A stretch of DNA of 64,000 nt from Roseibium aestuarii (GTDB lineage Bacteria; Pseudomonadota; Alphaproteobacteria; Rhizobiales; Stappiaceae), in the NCBI RefSeq assembly GCF_008477545.1, contig NZ_VORA01000004.1, positions 1-64,000 on the forward strand, in the 5' to 3' direction. Within the stretch, counting starts at the first letter, position 1, and every line of letters starts with the position of its first letter. Both the position numbers and the translations under genes were made by a program. The notes under the pieces are model-generated. The model saw nothing but the letters and a program-made list of their open reading frames with translations. It did not search any database and was not told the origin of the DNA. Positions 28,499-39,400 of this stretch are shown here, piece by piece.

Positions 28499-29080
28499 GT
28501 GTCAGAGAGCTCGGACCTGGTGACTGACAACGTATCTCTCGTATCCGGCGTGGCAAATCGATATGCGTCCGCCCTTCTCGACCTCGCCGAGGAGTCTGGT
28601 GTGACCGCCGACGTGGAACGGGATCTGGCGACCTTCGAGGGCTTCCTCGGAGAAAGTGCGGATCTCAAGCGTCTCGTGTCGAGCCCGGCATTCAGCGCGG
28701 AAGAGCAGCTTGCTGCCCTGACTGCGCTTCTCGACAAGGCCCAGATCAAGGGCCTTGCGGCTAATTTCGTGAAGCTCGCTGCCCGTAACCGGCGGCTCTT
28801 CGTTCTTCCCGGCATGATCAAGGCTTTCCGTCTCCTGCTCGCTGCAAAGCGTGGCGAGGAAACGGCCGAAGTCACCTCGGCGGCTCCGCTGTCCGATGAT
28901 CAGGTCGCTGCCCTGAAGCAGGCGCTGTCCGCGTCCCGGGGCAAAACCGTCAATGTTGCAGCGAAGGTGGATCCCGCGCTCATCGGTGGCCTCGTGGTCA
29001 AGGTGGGTTCGCGCATGATCGACACGTCGCTGCGCACCAAGCTCAATTCACTTAAGTTCGCGATGAAAGAGGTCGGCTGA
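28499..29080 (+). CDS. atpH: ATP synthase F1 subunit delta
   Basis: This F1 subunit of about 193 aa joins the F1 head to the peripheral stalk. Its N-terminal helical bundle begins [20 protein letters not shown] and the C-terminus ends [31 protein letters not shown], all family-typical. Start: GTG at 28499 with GAAAGGG nine bases upstream. Another GTG at 28520 would give 186 aa, the common alphaproteobacterial length. The stop overlaps the atpA ATG by one base (TGATG). First gene of atpHAGDC; atpBEF lie elsewhere, as usual in this class. Confidence 0.93.
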   Translation: MSESSDLVTDNVSLVSGVANRYASALLDLAEESGVTADVERDLATFEGFLGESADLKRLVSSPAFSAEEQLAALTALLDKAQIKGLAANFVKLAARNRRLFVLPGMIKAFRLLLAAKRGEETAEVTSAAPLSDDQVAALKQALSASRGKTVNVAAKVDPALIGGLVVKVGSRMIDTSLRTKLNSLKFAMKEVG

Positions 29081-30609
29081 TGGATATTCGGGCCGCGGAA
29101 ATTTCCGCCATCCTCAAGGACCAGATCAAGAACTTCGGCGCAGAAGCCGAGGTTTCTGAGGTCGGTCAGGTGCTGTCCGTCGGTGACGGTATCGCCCGTG
29201 TTTACGGTCTGGACAACGTCCAGGCAGGTGAAATGGTCGAGTTCCCCGGCGGTATCCGCGGGATGGCTCTGAACCTGGAAAGCGACAACGTCGGTGTCGT
29301 GATCTTCGGTTCCGACCGTGACATCAAGGAAGGCGACACGGTCAAGCGTACCGGTGCCATTGTGGAAGTGCCGGTTGGCAAGGGTCTGCTCGGCCGCGTT
29401 GTCGATCCGCTCGGCAATCCGCTGGACGGCAAGGGCCCGATCGAAGCCACCGAGATGCGCCGCGTCGACGTGAAGGCTCCGGGCATCCTGCCGCGCAAGT
29501 CCGTGCACGAGCCGATGTCCACCGGTCTCAAGGCCATTGATGCTCTGATCCCGGTCGGCCGTGGTCAGCGCGAGCTGGTCATCGGTGACCGTCAGACCGG
29601 CAAGACCGCCATCATCCTCGACACGTTCCTGAACCAGAAGCCGCTGCACGCTTCTGACAATGAGAGCGACAAGCTGTACTGCATCTACGTTGCAGTCGGT
29701 CAGAAGCGCTCCACCGTTGCCCAGTTCGTGAAGACCCTGGAAGACTCCGGCGCGCTGGAATACTCCATCGTGATCGCCGCAACCGCGTCCGATCCGGCTC
29801 CGCTGCAGTACCTGGCACCGTTCGCCGGCTGCGCCATGGGCGAGTTCTTCCGCGACAACTCCATGCACGCCGTGATCGGCTATGACGATCTGACCAAGCA
29901 GGCCGTGGCCTACCGTCAGATGTCCCTGCTGCTCCGTCGTCCGCCGGGACGTGAAGCTTTCCCGGGCGACGTGTTCTACCTGCACTCCCGCCTGCTGGAG
30001 CGCGCTGCAAAGCTCAACGAAGCCAATGGCCTCGGCTCCCTGACCGCTCTGCCGGTCATCGAAACCCAGGGCAACGACGTTTCCGCGTTCATCCCGACCA
30101 ACGTGATCTCGATCACCGACGGTCAGATCTTCCTGGAAACCGACCTGTTCTACCAGGGTATCCGCCCGGCCGTGAACGTTGGTCTGTCCGTGTCCCGCGT
30201 GGGCTCCTCGGCTCAGATCAAGGCGATGAAGCAGGTTGCCGGTCCGATCAAGGGCGAGCTCGCCCAGTATCGTGAAATGGCCGCCTTCGCTCAGTTCGGT
30301 TCCGATCTGGACGCCACCACCCAGCGCCTGCTGAACCGTGGTGCCCGTCTGACCGAGCTGCTGAAGCAGCCGCAGTTCTCCCCGCTGAAGACCGAAGAGC
30401 AGGTTGCTGTCATCTTCGCCGGCGTGAACGGCTACCTGGACAAGTTCCCGGTTTCCAAGGTGAAGGAATTCGAAGAAGGCCTTCTCCTGTTCCTGCGCGG
30501 CGAGCACAAGGAACTGCTGAACGCCATCTGGGACAAGAAGGCCCTGGACGACGAACTGACCGGCAAGCTGCGTGCAGCTCTGGACCAGTTCTCCAAGAAC
30601 TTCGCCTAA
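29080..30609 (+). CDS. atpA: ATP synthase F1 subunit alpha
   Basis: This 509-aa non-catalytic nucleotide-binding subunit of F1 has [20 protein letters not shown] at the start, Walker [11 protein letters not shown], the [18 protein letters not shown] region and the alpha/beta signature [17 protein letters not shown]. Full length. Three copies alternate with beta in the hexamer. It is translationally coupled to atpH. Confidence 0.98.
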   Translation: MDIRAAEISAILKDQIKNFGAEAEVSEVGQVLSVGDGIARVYGLDNVQAGEMVEFPGGIRGMALNLESDNVGVVIFGSDRDIKEGDTVKRTGAIVEVPVGKGLLGRVVDPLGNPLDGKGPIEATEMRRVDVKAPGILPRKSVHEPMSTGLKAIDALIPVGRGQRELVIGDRQTGKTAIILDTFLNQKPLHASDNESDKLYCIYVAVGQKRSTVAQFVKTLEDSGALEYSIVIAATASDPAPLQYLAPFAGCAMGEFFRDNSMHAVIGYDDLTKQAVAYRQMSLLLRRPPGREAFPGDVFYLHSRLLERAAKLNEANGLGSLTALPVIETQGNDVSAFIPTNVISITDGQIFLETDLFYQGIRPAVNVGLSVSRVGSSAQIKAMKQVAGPIKGELAQYREMAAFAQFGSDLDATTQRLLNRGARLTELLKQPQFSPLKTEEQVAVIFAGVNGYLDKFPVSKVKEFEEGLLLFLRGEHKELLNAIWDKKALDDELTGKLRAALDQFSKNFA

Positions 30610-30640
30610 AACGCAGTCGGGATAAGGAGCAGGGGCGGCC

Positions 30641-31525
30641 ATGCCGAGCCTGAAGGACTTACGAAACCGTATCGCTTCCGTGAAGGCGACGCAGAAGATC
30701 ACCAAGGCCATGCAGATGGTGGCCGCGGCGAAGCTGCGTCGTGCTCAGGAAGCTGCGGAAGCCGCACGTCCCTATGCCGAGCGCATGGGCGAGGTGCTGG
30801 CCAACCTCGCGGTCGCCTTTGACGGCCGCGACGACGCCCCGAAGCTGATGTCCGGCACGGGCAACGACCAGGTTCATCTCCTGGTCGTTGCGACTGCCGA
30901 ACGTGGTCTCTGCGGCGGCTTCAACTCCAACATTGCAAAGCTCGCGCGCGACAAGGCCCGCAGCCTGATTGCAGATGGCAAGACGGTGAAAATCGTCTGC
31001 GTCGGCAAGAAGGGCTATGACGCCATCAAGCGTGAGCTTGGCAGCTACGTCATCAAGAACGTCGATCTTCGCTCCGTGAAGACCCTCGGCTTTGCTGATG
31101 CCAATGCCATCGCGGAAGACATTCTGGCGATGTATGCGGCCGGCGAATTCGATGTCTGCACGCTCTTCTACTCGCGCTTCCAGTCGGTCATCGCACAGAT
31201 CCCGACGGCACAGCAGCTCATCCCCGCCGATCTGCCCAAGGCAGAAGCCGGCGCGGAAGTCTCTGCCAGCGCGGTGTATGAATACGAGCCGAGTGAGGCG
31301 GAGATCCTTGAGGACCTTCTGCCGCGCAACATTTCCGTCCAGATTTTCCGGGCGCTCCTGGAAAACGCGGCATCCGAGCAGGGTGCGCGCATGTCCGCCA
31401 TGGACAACGCGACCCGCAACGCAGGCGACATGATCGACAAGCTGACGATCAGCTACAACCGCCAGCGTCAGGCTCAGATCACGACGGAACTGATTGAAAT
31501 CATCTCGGGCGCGGAAGCGCTCTAA
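30641..31525 (+). CDS. atpG: ATP synthase F1 subunit gamma
   Basis: This 294-aa central-stalk subunit rotates inside the alpha/beta hexamer. The N-terminal helix [35 protein letters not shown] and the C-terminal helix ([43 protein letters not shown]) form the coiled coil; [11 protein letters not shown] is the typical Rossmann-like core. Ribosome site AAGGAGCAGGGG precedes the ATG. Confidence 0.98.
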   Translation: MPSLKDLRNRIASVKATQKITKAMQMVAAAKLRRAQEAAEAARPYAERMGEVLANLAVAFDGRDDAPKLMSGTGNDQVHLLVVATAERGLCGGFNSNIAKLARDKARSLIADGKTVKIVCVGKKGYDAIKRELGSYVIKNVDLRSVKTLGFADANAIAEDILAMYAAGEFDVCTLFYSRFQSVIAQIPTAQQLIPADLPKAEAGAEVSASAVYEYEPSEAEILEDLLPRNISVQIFRALLENAASEQGARMSAMDNATRNAGDMIDKLTISYNRQRQAQITTELIEIISGAEAL

Positions 31526-31574
31526 GGCATCGGGCGCTCCTGCGGGGGCGTCGCCGATGTTCGGAACTAGTTAA

Positions 31575-33068
<1,494 letters not shown>

Positions 33069-33169
33069 AGGTCTCACGGTCGGGCGCCGGTCCCTTGCGG
33101 ACGGGCGCCCGTACCGGCGTGAGGCGGGGATTGTCCCGCCTTCAACCCGACTGACAAGGAAGACGCCAA

Positions 33170-33577
33170 ATGGCTGAATTGTTCCAGTTTGAGTTGGTCT
33201 CGCCGGAGCGCCAGCTCCTGTCCGAACAGGTCGTCGAAGTGATCGTTCCGGGCACCGAAGGCGAGTTTGGCGTTCTGAAGAACCACAGCCCCTTCATGTC
33301 CACCATCAAGCCGGGCCTCCTGAAGGTTCGCAAGGACGGTGGCGTTGTCGAGGAATACTTCGTGCGCGGCGGCTTTGCCGACGTGGCTCCGTCCGGTCTC
33401 ACCGTGCTGGCCGAACAGGCCGTTCGGGTCGCTGACCTGGATCGTGCGGCCCTGGCCCAGCAGATCCGCGACGCCGAGGAAGACCTGAAGGACGCAAAGG
33501 ACGACGCAAGCCGTCTGAAGATCTCCGATCTTCTGTCCCAGCTGAACGAAGTGCAGAACGCTCTGATCCCCGCCTGA
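33170..33577 (+). CDS. atpC: ATP synthase F1 subunit epsilon
   Basis: This 135-aa F1 subunit sits at the foot of gamma and can inhibit ATP hydrolysis. The N-terminal beta-sandwich has [36 protein letters not shown]; the C-terminal helices run from about residue 85 ([33 protein letters not shown]). Ribosome site AAGGAAG before the ATG. Last gene of the ATP synthase operon. Confidence 0.97.
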   Translation: MAELFQFELVSPERQLLSEQVVEVIVPGTEGEFGVLKNHSPFMSTIKPGLLKVRKDGGVVEEYFVRGGFADVAPSGLTVLAEQAVRVADLDRAALAQQIRDAEEDLKDAKDDASRLKISDLLSQLNEVQNALIPA

Positions 33578-33610
33578 TCCTGTCAGTAGGGGCATCCGCT
33601 CAATTCAAGG

Positions 33611-33640
33611 GGCGCGTTTCCACCCGGAAGCGCGCCTTTT
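33611..33640 (+). terminator. Terminator of the atpHAGDC operon
   Basis: GGCGCGTTTC (33611-33620) and GAAGCGCGCC (33627-33636) form a 10-bp stem (one G-T pair) with a six-base loop followed by TTTT. It lies 34 bases after the atpC stop. Confidence 0.85.
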
Positions 33641-33703
33641 GCATGTCCGGGGCTCTGAATGCCCACCCGGCCACGCACGCCCGGATGGCGGCTGCGGGGC
33701 AAT

Positions 33704-33735
33704 AAAAAACCCCGGTGCGGACACCGGGGTCTTTT
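33704..33735. terminator. Bidirectional terminator
   Basis: AAAAA precedes ACCCCGGTG (33709-33717), loop CGGA, CACCGGGGT (33722-33730), then CTTTT. It can serve rightward read-through from atpC and the leftward small gene that stops at 33766. Confidence 0.85.
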
Positions 33736-33765
33736 GAAGAACCAGCGGGAAAACCCCCGAAAGCA

Positions 33766-33975
33766 TTACGCCGCGCGGCGGAACGACAGGTTCATGCCGC
33801 CACCATTCGGACGGGAGCGGCGACGCTCTTCCGGCGGAATGTAGACGATTGCCGCATGGTCGGCGCAATAGGAGACGCCGGCTTCGACGCGGACATTGCA
33901 GGGGAACGTGTAATTACCGGAATCACCCTCGGCCCATTTGCAGCAACCGGGGCGGGGCAGGCTCAGTTTGTCCAT
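33766..33975 (-). CDS. Small zinc-finger-like protein resembling the GcrA C-terminal domain
   Basis: This 69-aa protein has CCKWAEGD (Cys11, Cys12), then Cys26 in TFPCNVRV and Cys37/His40 in SYCADHAAIVYIPP. The order C-K-W-x-x-G-D ... F-x-C ... x-Y-C-x-x-H-A is that of the C-terminal segment of GcrA cell-cycle regulators. The N-terminal GcrA helix-turn-helix is absent, and no broken copy of it is visible upstream. The gene has its own terminator and an AT-richer upstream region. It is probably a real conserved micro-protein; DNA or RNA polymerase binding is speculation. Start codon preceded by AGGAAATG context. Confidence 0.7.
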   Translation of the reverse strand: MDKLSLPRPGCCKWAEGDSGNYTFPCNVRVEAGVSYCADHAAIVYIPPEERRRSRPNGGGMNLSFRRAA

Positions 33976-34285
33976 TGGTCATTTCCTTCTTGTCTTTAAG
34001 TGCAAAAAACCCCCTCGTTCGAGCATCCCGTTTTGGTGGGATCCGAACTGAGAACGGCTTCTTGCAGATGGGGTTGCGTCCTGCCTCACCAATGGGCCGG
34101 ATGCCACAAGGACATTCGACGGCGAACGCGACAAAACAGGTAGAACGCCTGTCATGAAATTGCAACACTAAACTGCCCGGTTTAGCCCATCCCTCAATGC
34201 ATATCGGCTATGCTGGTTAAGTGGAGCTGGAGCCATTTGCAGAAAAACGCTTGCTCTACTAGTAACCGGAGAAAGTTAACATCCG
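33976..34285. other. Intergenic region with structured GC-rich segment
   Basis: No gene is supported in these 310 bases. 34022-34105 can fold with terminal 7-base pairing AGCATCC / GGATGCC and has a tRNA-reminiscent T-loop-like string (GGATCCGAAC), but no coherent cloverleaf (see rejected items). 34190-34285 holds the 3' flank of the leftward mocA-like gene: an AT-richer stretch with ACTAGTAACCGG and GTTAAC. Confidence 0.4.
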
Positions 34286-35899
34286 TTAAGTCTTGATGTC
34301 GTTGCGGTAGTTCTCGAGAGACTCGGGAGTGTCGAGATCGAGCCGTGCCGCGGCACCCGCTTCCACCAGGATGATCTCTTCCGCGCGGCTTTGCAGGATG
34401 GTCCGGGCACCCCGGTCGCCTTCCAGGCGCGAGATGTCGCCGAAATAGGCGCGCGGCCACAGCACCGGGTTGCCCCGCTCGCCCCCGCTGCCGGCGGCAA
34501 CGATCGCGGCGCAGCCATGCTCCCGGAAGGTCGTGATCAGCCGGGTCAGGTCGACGTCATCGAGCGCAGGCATGTCGCCCAGCAGCACCATTGCCCCGGC
34601 CGGATCGCCACAAAGGGCGCGGATGCCGGCGGCAACCGACGTTCCCATGCCCTCCAGATAGTCCGGATTGGCAACGAAACGCACGTCAAGCCCGTCAAGC
34701 GCCGCGCGCACGTCCGCTTCCTCATGACCGGTCACCACCACCACCTCGCAGAAGCCGGCGGCAGTGGCAGCCTCCGCCACGTGGCGGATCATGGGCTTGC
34801 CGGAAATCTCCTCCAGAAGCTTGTTCCGGCTCCCCATGCGGCGCGACTGGCCGGCGGCGAGAAGGATGGCGGCAATCTCCGGAACGGTCGCCTCATCGCC
34901 GGCCTGCTCCCGCGGGTGCGGGCGAGACTGGATTTCCATCAGCAGCCCGCCCACGCCCCAGCCGGTCATCTCCTCCGGGCCTGGTGCAACACCGGCAAGC
35001 GTGCGTTCCAGCACCCAGTCGAAGCCGTTTTCCTTGGGGCTGCGCGCGCAGCCGGGCGCACAGATCACCGGATGACCGGCAAGCCGGCCCGTCAGCAGGA
35101 GATTGCCCGGATCGACAGGGATGCCGAACCGGTCAACGACCCCGCCAGCGAGCCGAAGGGCGCTTGGCAGCACGTCGTGCCGGTCCACCACGGCAGAGGC
35201 GCCGAAGAGAAGGAATAGGTCGCAACCCATGTCCTTGAGCCGTGCCAGGGCGGCAGCGACCTCTTCCGCACGATGCCCGGTGCGAATTTCCTCCAGAACG
35301 GTACTACCCGTGCCTGCGAGACGGGCCTCCAGCACCCGACGGGTCTTGTCCAGCACGCTCTCCTTCAGGTGGGGCAGGCGCGTGGCGACCAGTCCGATGC
35401 GGCGTGGCTGGAACGGTGCAATTTTCAAGGCGTCGCGAATGGCGCTCTCGGCCGCGGCAACCGCTTGGGCAGAGGCTGCGAACTCGATCACCTTGGCGGT
35501 GGCGACCATGCGCCCCGGCTCGACCCGGCTGTGATTGCGCAAGGTGGCAAGGGTAAGGGCCGGATCCACCCGGTTCATCGCATCGACCGCCGCGCGATCC
35601 GCGACGAAGACCCCGGCGGTCTCCGCATAGAGGTTCACCCGTCCGGTTGCGGCTTCCAGGTCCGTGCGCAGGCCGGGGCCGAGCGCTGCGCTGGCCAGCC
35701 GGTCGGCCGCCTGATCCTCGTCCAGATCGCCCGGGGCGAGCCGCGCCACGACCACACTGGTGTGGCCTTCGGCGGCCAGCAGCGCCAGATCGGATCGGGT
35801 CAGCTTGTGGCCCTTGCGCAGCACGGTGGTTCCGGCGCGCGTGCCGTGGGCCAGCAGGCATCCTTCGGCGGCAAGCACATCGACCGGCCCGAACTCCAT
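34286..35899 (-). CDS. Molybdopterin-binding / NTP-transferase fusion (MocA-type molybdenum cofactor cytidylyltransferase)
   Basis: This 537-aa two-domain protein has residues 1-335 resembling the MoeA/MogA molybdopterin-binding fold (TRAGTTVLRKGHKLT; a DMGCDLFLLFGASAVVDRHDVLP block; PVICAPGCARSPKENGFDWVLER). Residues about 350-537 are a MobA-like nucleotidyltransferase (AAILLAAGQSRRMGSRNKLLEE, GDMPALDDVDL, DLDTPESLENY). The fusion is known in alphaproteobacteria beside xdhC genes and is thought to make the cytosine-dinucleotide form of the cofactor for xanthine-dehydrogenase family enzymes. Its ATG overlaps the xdhC stop (TGATG). Confidence 0.88.
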   Translation of the reverse strand: MEFGPVDVLAAEGCLLAHGTRAGTTVLRKGHKLTRSDLALLAAEGHTSVVVARLAPGDLDEDQAADRLASAALGPGLRTDLEAATGRVNLYAETAGVFVADRAAVDAMNRVDPALTLATLRNHSRVEPGRMVATAKVIEFAASAQAVAAAESAIRDALKIAPFQPRRIGLVATRLPHLKESVLDKTRRVLEARLAGTGSTVLEEIRTGHRAEEVAAALARLKDMGCDLFLLFGASAVVDRHDVLPSALRLAGGVVDRFGIPVDPGNLLLTGRLAGHPVICAPGCARSPKENGFDWVLERTLAGVAPGPEEMTGWGVGGLLMEIQSRPHPREQAGDEATVPEIAAILLAAGQSRRMGSRNKLLEEISGKPMIRHVAEAATAAGFCEVVVVTGHEEADVRAALDGLDVRFVANPDYLEGMGTSVAAGIRALCGDPAGAMVLLGDMPALDDVDLTRLITTFREHGCAAIVAAGSGGERGNPVLWPRAYFGDISRLEGDRGARTILQSRAEEIILVEAGAAARLDLDTPESLENYRNDIKT

Positions 35900-36594
35900 C
35901 AGCGCGTCTCCGCCGGCAGGCGCAGTGCCGCGATGATGCTGGCGAGCACGGAGACGGCGATTTCGGCCGGGGACGCAGCGCCGATGGACAGGCCGATGGG
36001 GGCGTCGATGCGCTGGATCTGCGCCTCGCTCAGCCCGGCGGCGAGAAGCCGCTCCACCCGTTTGCCGTGGGTCTTGCGGCTGCCGAGCGCGCCCACATAG
36101 AAACACCCGGTGCGCAGCGCCTGCTCCAGCGGAAAATCATCGATCTTGGGATCATGGGTCACCGCGGCAAGCGCGGTGTAGGGGTCCAGCGGATGCTGGG
36201 CCAGCACGTCCTCGGGCCAGTCCGCATGCAGGAGCTCCGCCGGGAAGCGGGCCTCGGTGGCGAAGGCGCCGCGCGGATCGATGACCCGCACGTCGAAGCC
36301 AGCGAGCTGTGCCATGGGCACCAGCGCCTTGGAAATGTGGACCGCGCCGATGATCACCAGCCGGGGCGGCGGCAGATGCACCGTGAGAAACAGCTCGGCG
36401 CCGTCCGCATCGGAGAAGAGCCCGGACTTGCCCGACAGGAACCGCTTGCCGGCCTCCTCCGCCAGAGGATCGGTCTCCGCCACGTCCCCGCGGTGGATCA
36501 GGCGTTGCGCGCCGGTGTCCAGATGCGTGACCAACATGACCGCACGGCGGGCCGCCCGGGCCTGATTGAGCTCTTGAAGCAGTGTGACGTCCAT
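35899..36594 (-). CDS. XdhC family protein with Rossmann domain
   Basis: This 231-aa protein has an N-terminal part with AVMLVTHLDTGAQRLIHRGD and a C-terminal XdhC_C Rossmann-like domain from about residue 75: RLVIIGAVHISKALVPMAQLAGFDVRVIDPRGAFA, HADWP, AVTHDPKIDDFPLEQALRTGCFYVGALGSRKTHGKRVERL and IDAPIGLSIGAASPAEIAVSVLASI. XdhC proteins bind and mature molybdenum cofactor (sulfuration/insertion) for xanthine dehydrogenase or CO dehydrogenase-like enzymes. It is co-transcribed with the mocA-like gene; the partner dehydrogenase is not in the window. Confidence 0.9.
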   Translation of the reverse strand: MDVTLLQELNQARAARRAVMLVTHLDTGAQRLIHRGDVAETDPLAEEAGKRFLSGKSGLFSDADGAELFLTVHLPPPRLVIIGAVHISKALVPMAQLAGFDVRVIDPRGAFATEARFPAELLHADWPEDVLAQHPLDPYTALAAVTHDPKIDDFPLEQALRTGCFYVGALGSRKTHGKRVERLLAAGLSEAQIQRIDAPIGLSIGAASPAEIAVSVLASIIAALRLPAETR

Positions 36595-36655
36595 GACCTT
36601 CCCCCCCCGGACATGTCTCGGGCCTCTTGAGAGGCCGCTTGTCGAATATGTGGTG

Positions 36656-37285
36656 TCAGCCCCGGTCGATGGCCAGCCGTACCCCCAGCGCGACCAGCAG
36701 GCCGCCGCACAGGCGCGCGCCGAGCGCCTGCCAGCGGCCGTTGCGGGCCAGCGCCTGCTTCAGCCCGGAGGCGAAGAGGACGGTGATGATGTCGGCGGAC
36801 GAAAAGGCCAGGTTCACGATCACTCCGAGGATCAGGAACTGGGTCCACACGGGCAGGGCGGCGGCCGGATCCACGAACTGCGGCAGGAAGGCGATGAAGA
36901 ACAGCGCCACCTTCGGGTTCAGCAGCTCGACCATCACGCTGTCGAAAAAGGCCCGGCGCGCCGTCCGCTGCTTGCCCGCAACCGGCACGGTGCTTCCCGG
37001 CCCCTGCCGGAAGAGCTGGATGCCAAGCCAGACCAGATAGAGCCCGCCTGCGAGCTTGAGCGCCATGTAGGCTTCCGGCACATGGGTGAAGATGGCAGAC
37101 AGCCCCAGCGCGGCTGCGGCCACATGGGCATAGCAGCCCAGATGAATGCCGAGAGCTGCCATGAAGCCCGCCTTGCGCCCGTGCGCCAGGGTCTGGGCCG
37201 CGGTGTAGAGCAGGGCAGGGCCGGGAAAATAGGCAAAGATCAGCGTTGCGCCGAAAAAGGCCAGCAGGGTCTCGAAGGAGGCCAT
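36656..37285 (-). CDS. LysE family amino-acid/metabolite exporter
   Basis: This inner-membrane exporter of about 209 aa starts MASFETLLAFFGATLIFAYFPGPALLYTAAQTLAHGRKAGFMAALGIHLG, the LysE/RhtB signature, followed by GLYLVWLGIQLFRQG and the conserved loop FFDSVMVELLNPKVALFFIAFLPQFV. Six helices are expected. The substrate is unknown. It sits between two xdhC-type genes on the same strand, overlapping the upstream one by one base, which is unusual. The longer frame upstream reads through the xdhC region and is rejected. Confidence 0.9.
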   Translation of the reverse strand: MASFETLLAFFGATLIFAYFPGPALLYTAAQTLAHGRKAGFMAALGIHLGCYAHVAAAALGLSAIFTHVPEAYMALKLAGGLYLVWLGIQLFRQGPGSTVPVAGKQRTARRAFFDSVMVELLNPKVALFFIAFLPQFVDPAAALPVWTQFLILGVIVNLAFSSADIITVLFASGLKQALARNGRWQALGARLCGGLLVALGVRLAIDRG

Positions 37286-37638
37286 CAGAGCGTCGCGCCT
37301 CCGAGCGGCTCGACATAGACCCGGATGCGGCCGCCGCAGGAGAGGCCCACCCGCCATGCGGTCTCGTCCGCCACGCCGAACTCGAGGATCTTCGGGACCC
37401 GGCTCTCGATCACGTCGAGTGCCTCGGTGATCACCGCGCCCTCCACGCATCCGCCGGACACGGACCCCTCGAACTGGCCGTCGCTGTCGATCACCAGATG
37501 GGAGCCGACGGGACGCGGTGCGGAGCCCCAGGTCTCGATGACGGTGGCAAGGGCGGTGAGACGGCCTTCCCGCGCCCAGGTCTCGGCGGTTTCCAGCACA
37601 TCCTGCCCGGGCAGGAGCGAAGCAGTTGTCTCGGACAT
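37285..37638 (-). CDS. XdhC/CoxI N-terminal-domain protein
   Basis: This 117-aa protein carries only the XdhC_CoxI domain: VLETAETWAREGRLTALATVIETWGSAPRPVGSHLVIDSDGQFEGSVSGGCVEGAVI, with the Gly-Ser-Ala-Pro-Arg-Pro-x-Gly motif and the conserved Cys in GGCVEG, then GVADETAWRVGLSCGGRIRVYVEP with a second conserved Cys. Together with the 231-aa downstream protein it supplies the two halves of a full XdhC. It heads the leftward operon xdhC-N, lysE, xdhC-C, mocA-like. The stop overlaps the lysE ATG (TGATG). Confidence 0.9.
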   Translation of the reverse strand: MSETTASLLPGQDVLETAETWAREGRLTALATVIETWGSAPRPVGSHLVIDSDGQFEGSVSGGCVEGAVITEALDVIESRVPKILEFGVADETAWRVGLSCGGRIRVYVEPLGGATL

Positions 37639-37726
37639 GACGCGGCAGATCTCCCGGTTCGGGCCATGATGGGTCGGTCAGAGAATAGACCCGACGGGAG
37701 ACGGCGCAAGGGAGCGGACAAAAGAA

Positions 37727-37755
37727 AAGACGCATCGGCGGGGCCGATGCGTCTT
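37727..37755 (-). terminator. Terminator of pckA
   Basis: Read leftward, AAGACGCATCGG (37755-37744) pairs with CCGATGCGTCTT (37738-37727) around a five-base loop, followed by TTCTTTTG. It lies 35 bases after the pckA stop, in front of the xdhC operon. Confidence 0.88.
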
Positions 37756-37789
37756 CCGTGCGGAGTGTCCGGTCGATGGGGTCGCGAAC

Positions 37790-39400
37790 TTATTCCGCAG
37801 CGTCTCGCAGAGCCGGGGCCGCATCGCGGACGGAACCGTCCACATGGGCCTCGAAGGTCTGGAAATTGTCGATGAACATCTGGACCAGTCGGGCAGCCTG
37901 CGCATCATAGCCGGCCTTGTCCGCCCAGGTGCCGCGCGGATCCAGGATGGCCGTGTCCACGCCATGCACTTCCACCGGAACGTCGAAGCCGAAGTTGGCA
38001 TCCTTGCGGAACTCGGCATCGTTGAGCGAGCCGTCGAGGGCAGCATGCAGCAGGGCGCGGGTGGCCTTGATCGGCATGCGCGAGCCGGTGCCATAGGCGC
38101 CGCCGGTCCAGCCGGTGTTCACCAGCCAGCAGCTCACATTGTGCTCGGCGATCAGGTCGCGCAGCAGGTTGCCGTATTCGGACGGATGACGCGGCATGAA
38201 CGGTGCGCCGAAGCAGGTGGAGAAAGTTGCCTGCGGCTCGGTCACGCCCTTCTCGGTGCCGGCCACCTTGGCGGTGTAGCCGGACAGGAAGTGATACATG
38301 GCCTGGGCCGGGGTCAGCTTGGCGATCGGGGGCAGCACGCCGAAGGCATCGGCGGTCAGCATGATGATCGTCTTGGGCTGCGGCGCGGTGCCGGTCTCGC
38401 TGGCATTTGAGATGAAGTGGATCGGATAGGCCGCGCGGGTGTTCTCGGTCTTCGAACCGTCGTCGAAGTCCGGAATCCGGGCCTCGTCGAGGACCACGTT
38501 TTCCAGCACCGTGCCAAAGCGCTGGGTGGTGGAGTAGATCTCCGGCTCGGCTTCCTTGGACAGCTTGATGGTCTTGGCATAGCAGCCGCCTTCGAAGTTG
38601 AAGACGCCGGTCTTGCCCCAGCCGTGCTCGTCATCGCCGATCAGCGTGCGTTCCGGATCGGCGGAAAGGGTGGTCTTGCCGGTGCCCGACAGGCCGAAGA
38701 AGATGGCCGTGTCGCCAGCATCGCCCACATTGGCGGAGCAATGCATGGACATGACGCCCTGCGGCGGCAGCAGGTAGTTCAGGAAGGTGAAGACCGACTT
38801 CTTCATTTCACCGGCATAGGACGTGCCGCCGATGAGGACGATCTTGCGGGCAAAGTCGCAGGCGATCACGGTCTCGGAGCGGCAGCCGTGGCGGGCCGGA
38901 TCGGCCTTGAAGCTCGGCAGGTCGATGATCGTCATGTCGGGCGCGAAGGAGGCGAGCTCCTCGCGGGCCGGGCGCAGCAGCATGTTGCGGATGAACAGCG
39001 AGTGCCAGGCATATTCGGTGTAGACGCGCACCGGCAGCTGATAGGCCTTCTCGGCGCCGCCGTAGAGATCCTGTGCGAAGAGCTCCATGCCTTCCGCATG
39101 CTTGCGGAAATCGGCGAGCAGCAGGTCGAAGTGGTCCTGGCTCATCGGCTGGTTGTTGTCCCACCAGACCTGATCTTCGGTGGACGCATCCCGCACGACG
39201 AACTTGTCCTTGGGCGAGCGGCCGGTGTGCACACCGGTTTCTGCCACCAGCGGGCCATTGGCCGCCAGCTGCGCTTCGCCGCGCGTCAGGGCAAACTCAT
39301 AAAGGGCAGGCTCGGTCTGGTTCCAGTACACACCCTTCAGGCCGCTCAAACCAAAGGTCTCGGCACCGAAGGCAGGATTCCTGACACCTACTTCTTTCAT
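37790..39400 (-). CDS. pckA: Phosphoenolpyruvate carboxykinase (ATP)
   Basis: This 536-aa enzyme makes PEP from oxaloacetate, the first gluconeogenic step during growth on TCA intermediates. It has [13 protein letters not shown]..., [25 protein letters not shown], the kinase-1a P-loop [26 protein letters not shown] with metal-binding Asp pair, and [20 protein letters not shown]. Length is standard for the ATP-dependent class. It is divergent from chvI across 586 bases holding palindromes, the arrangement known in rhizobia, where pckA is tightly carbon-regulated. Confidence 0.97.
   Translation of the reverse strand: MKEVGVRNPAFGAETFGLSGLKGVYWNQTEPALYEFALTRGEAQLAANGPLVAETGVHTGRSPKDKFVVRDASTEDQVWWDNNQPMSQDHFDLLLADFRKHAEGMELFAQDLYGGAEKAYQLPVRVYTEYAWHSLFIRNMLLRPAREELASFAPDMTIIDLPSFKADPARHGCRSETVIACDFARKIVLIGGTSYAGEMKKSVFTFLNYLLPPQGVMSMHCSANVGDAGDTAIFFGLSGTGKTTLSADPERTLIGDDEHGWGKTGVFNFEGGCYAKTIKLSKEAEPEIYSTTQRFGTVLENVVLDEARIPDFDDGSKTENTRAAYPIHFISNASETGTAPQPKTIIMLTADAFGVLPPIAKLTPAQAMYHFLSGYTAKVAGTEKGVTEPQATFSTCFGAPFMPRHPSEYGNLLRDLIAEHNVSCWLVNTGWTGGAYGTGSRMPIKATRALLHAALDGSLNDAEFRKDANFGFDVPVEVHGVDTAILDPRGTWADKAGYDAQAARLVQMFIDNFQTFEAHVDGSVRDAAPALRDAAE

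Noticed and set aside
28900..30711. 603-codon minus-strand frame across atpA
   Set aside because: Antisense shadow of atpA with no motif and no ribosome site.
34022..34105. tRNA-like element (7-base ends AGCATCC / GGATGCC and a GGATCCGAAC T-loop-like string)
   Set aside because: The T-loop-like string is not next to the acceptor arm, and no consistent D and anticodon stems can be drawn. At best it is a decayed or unrelated structure.
36656..37735. 359-codon version of the LysE gene
   Set aside because: The extra 150 codons read through the xdhC N-domain gene in another frame; the LysE N-terminus clearly starts at MASFETLL.
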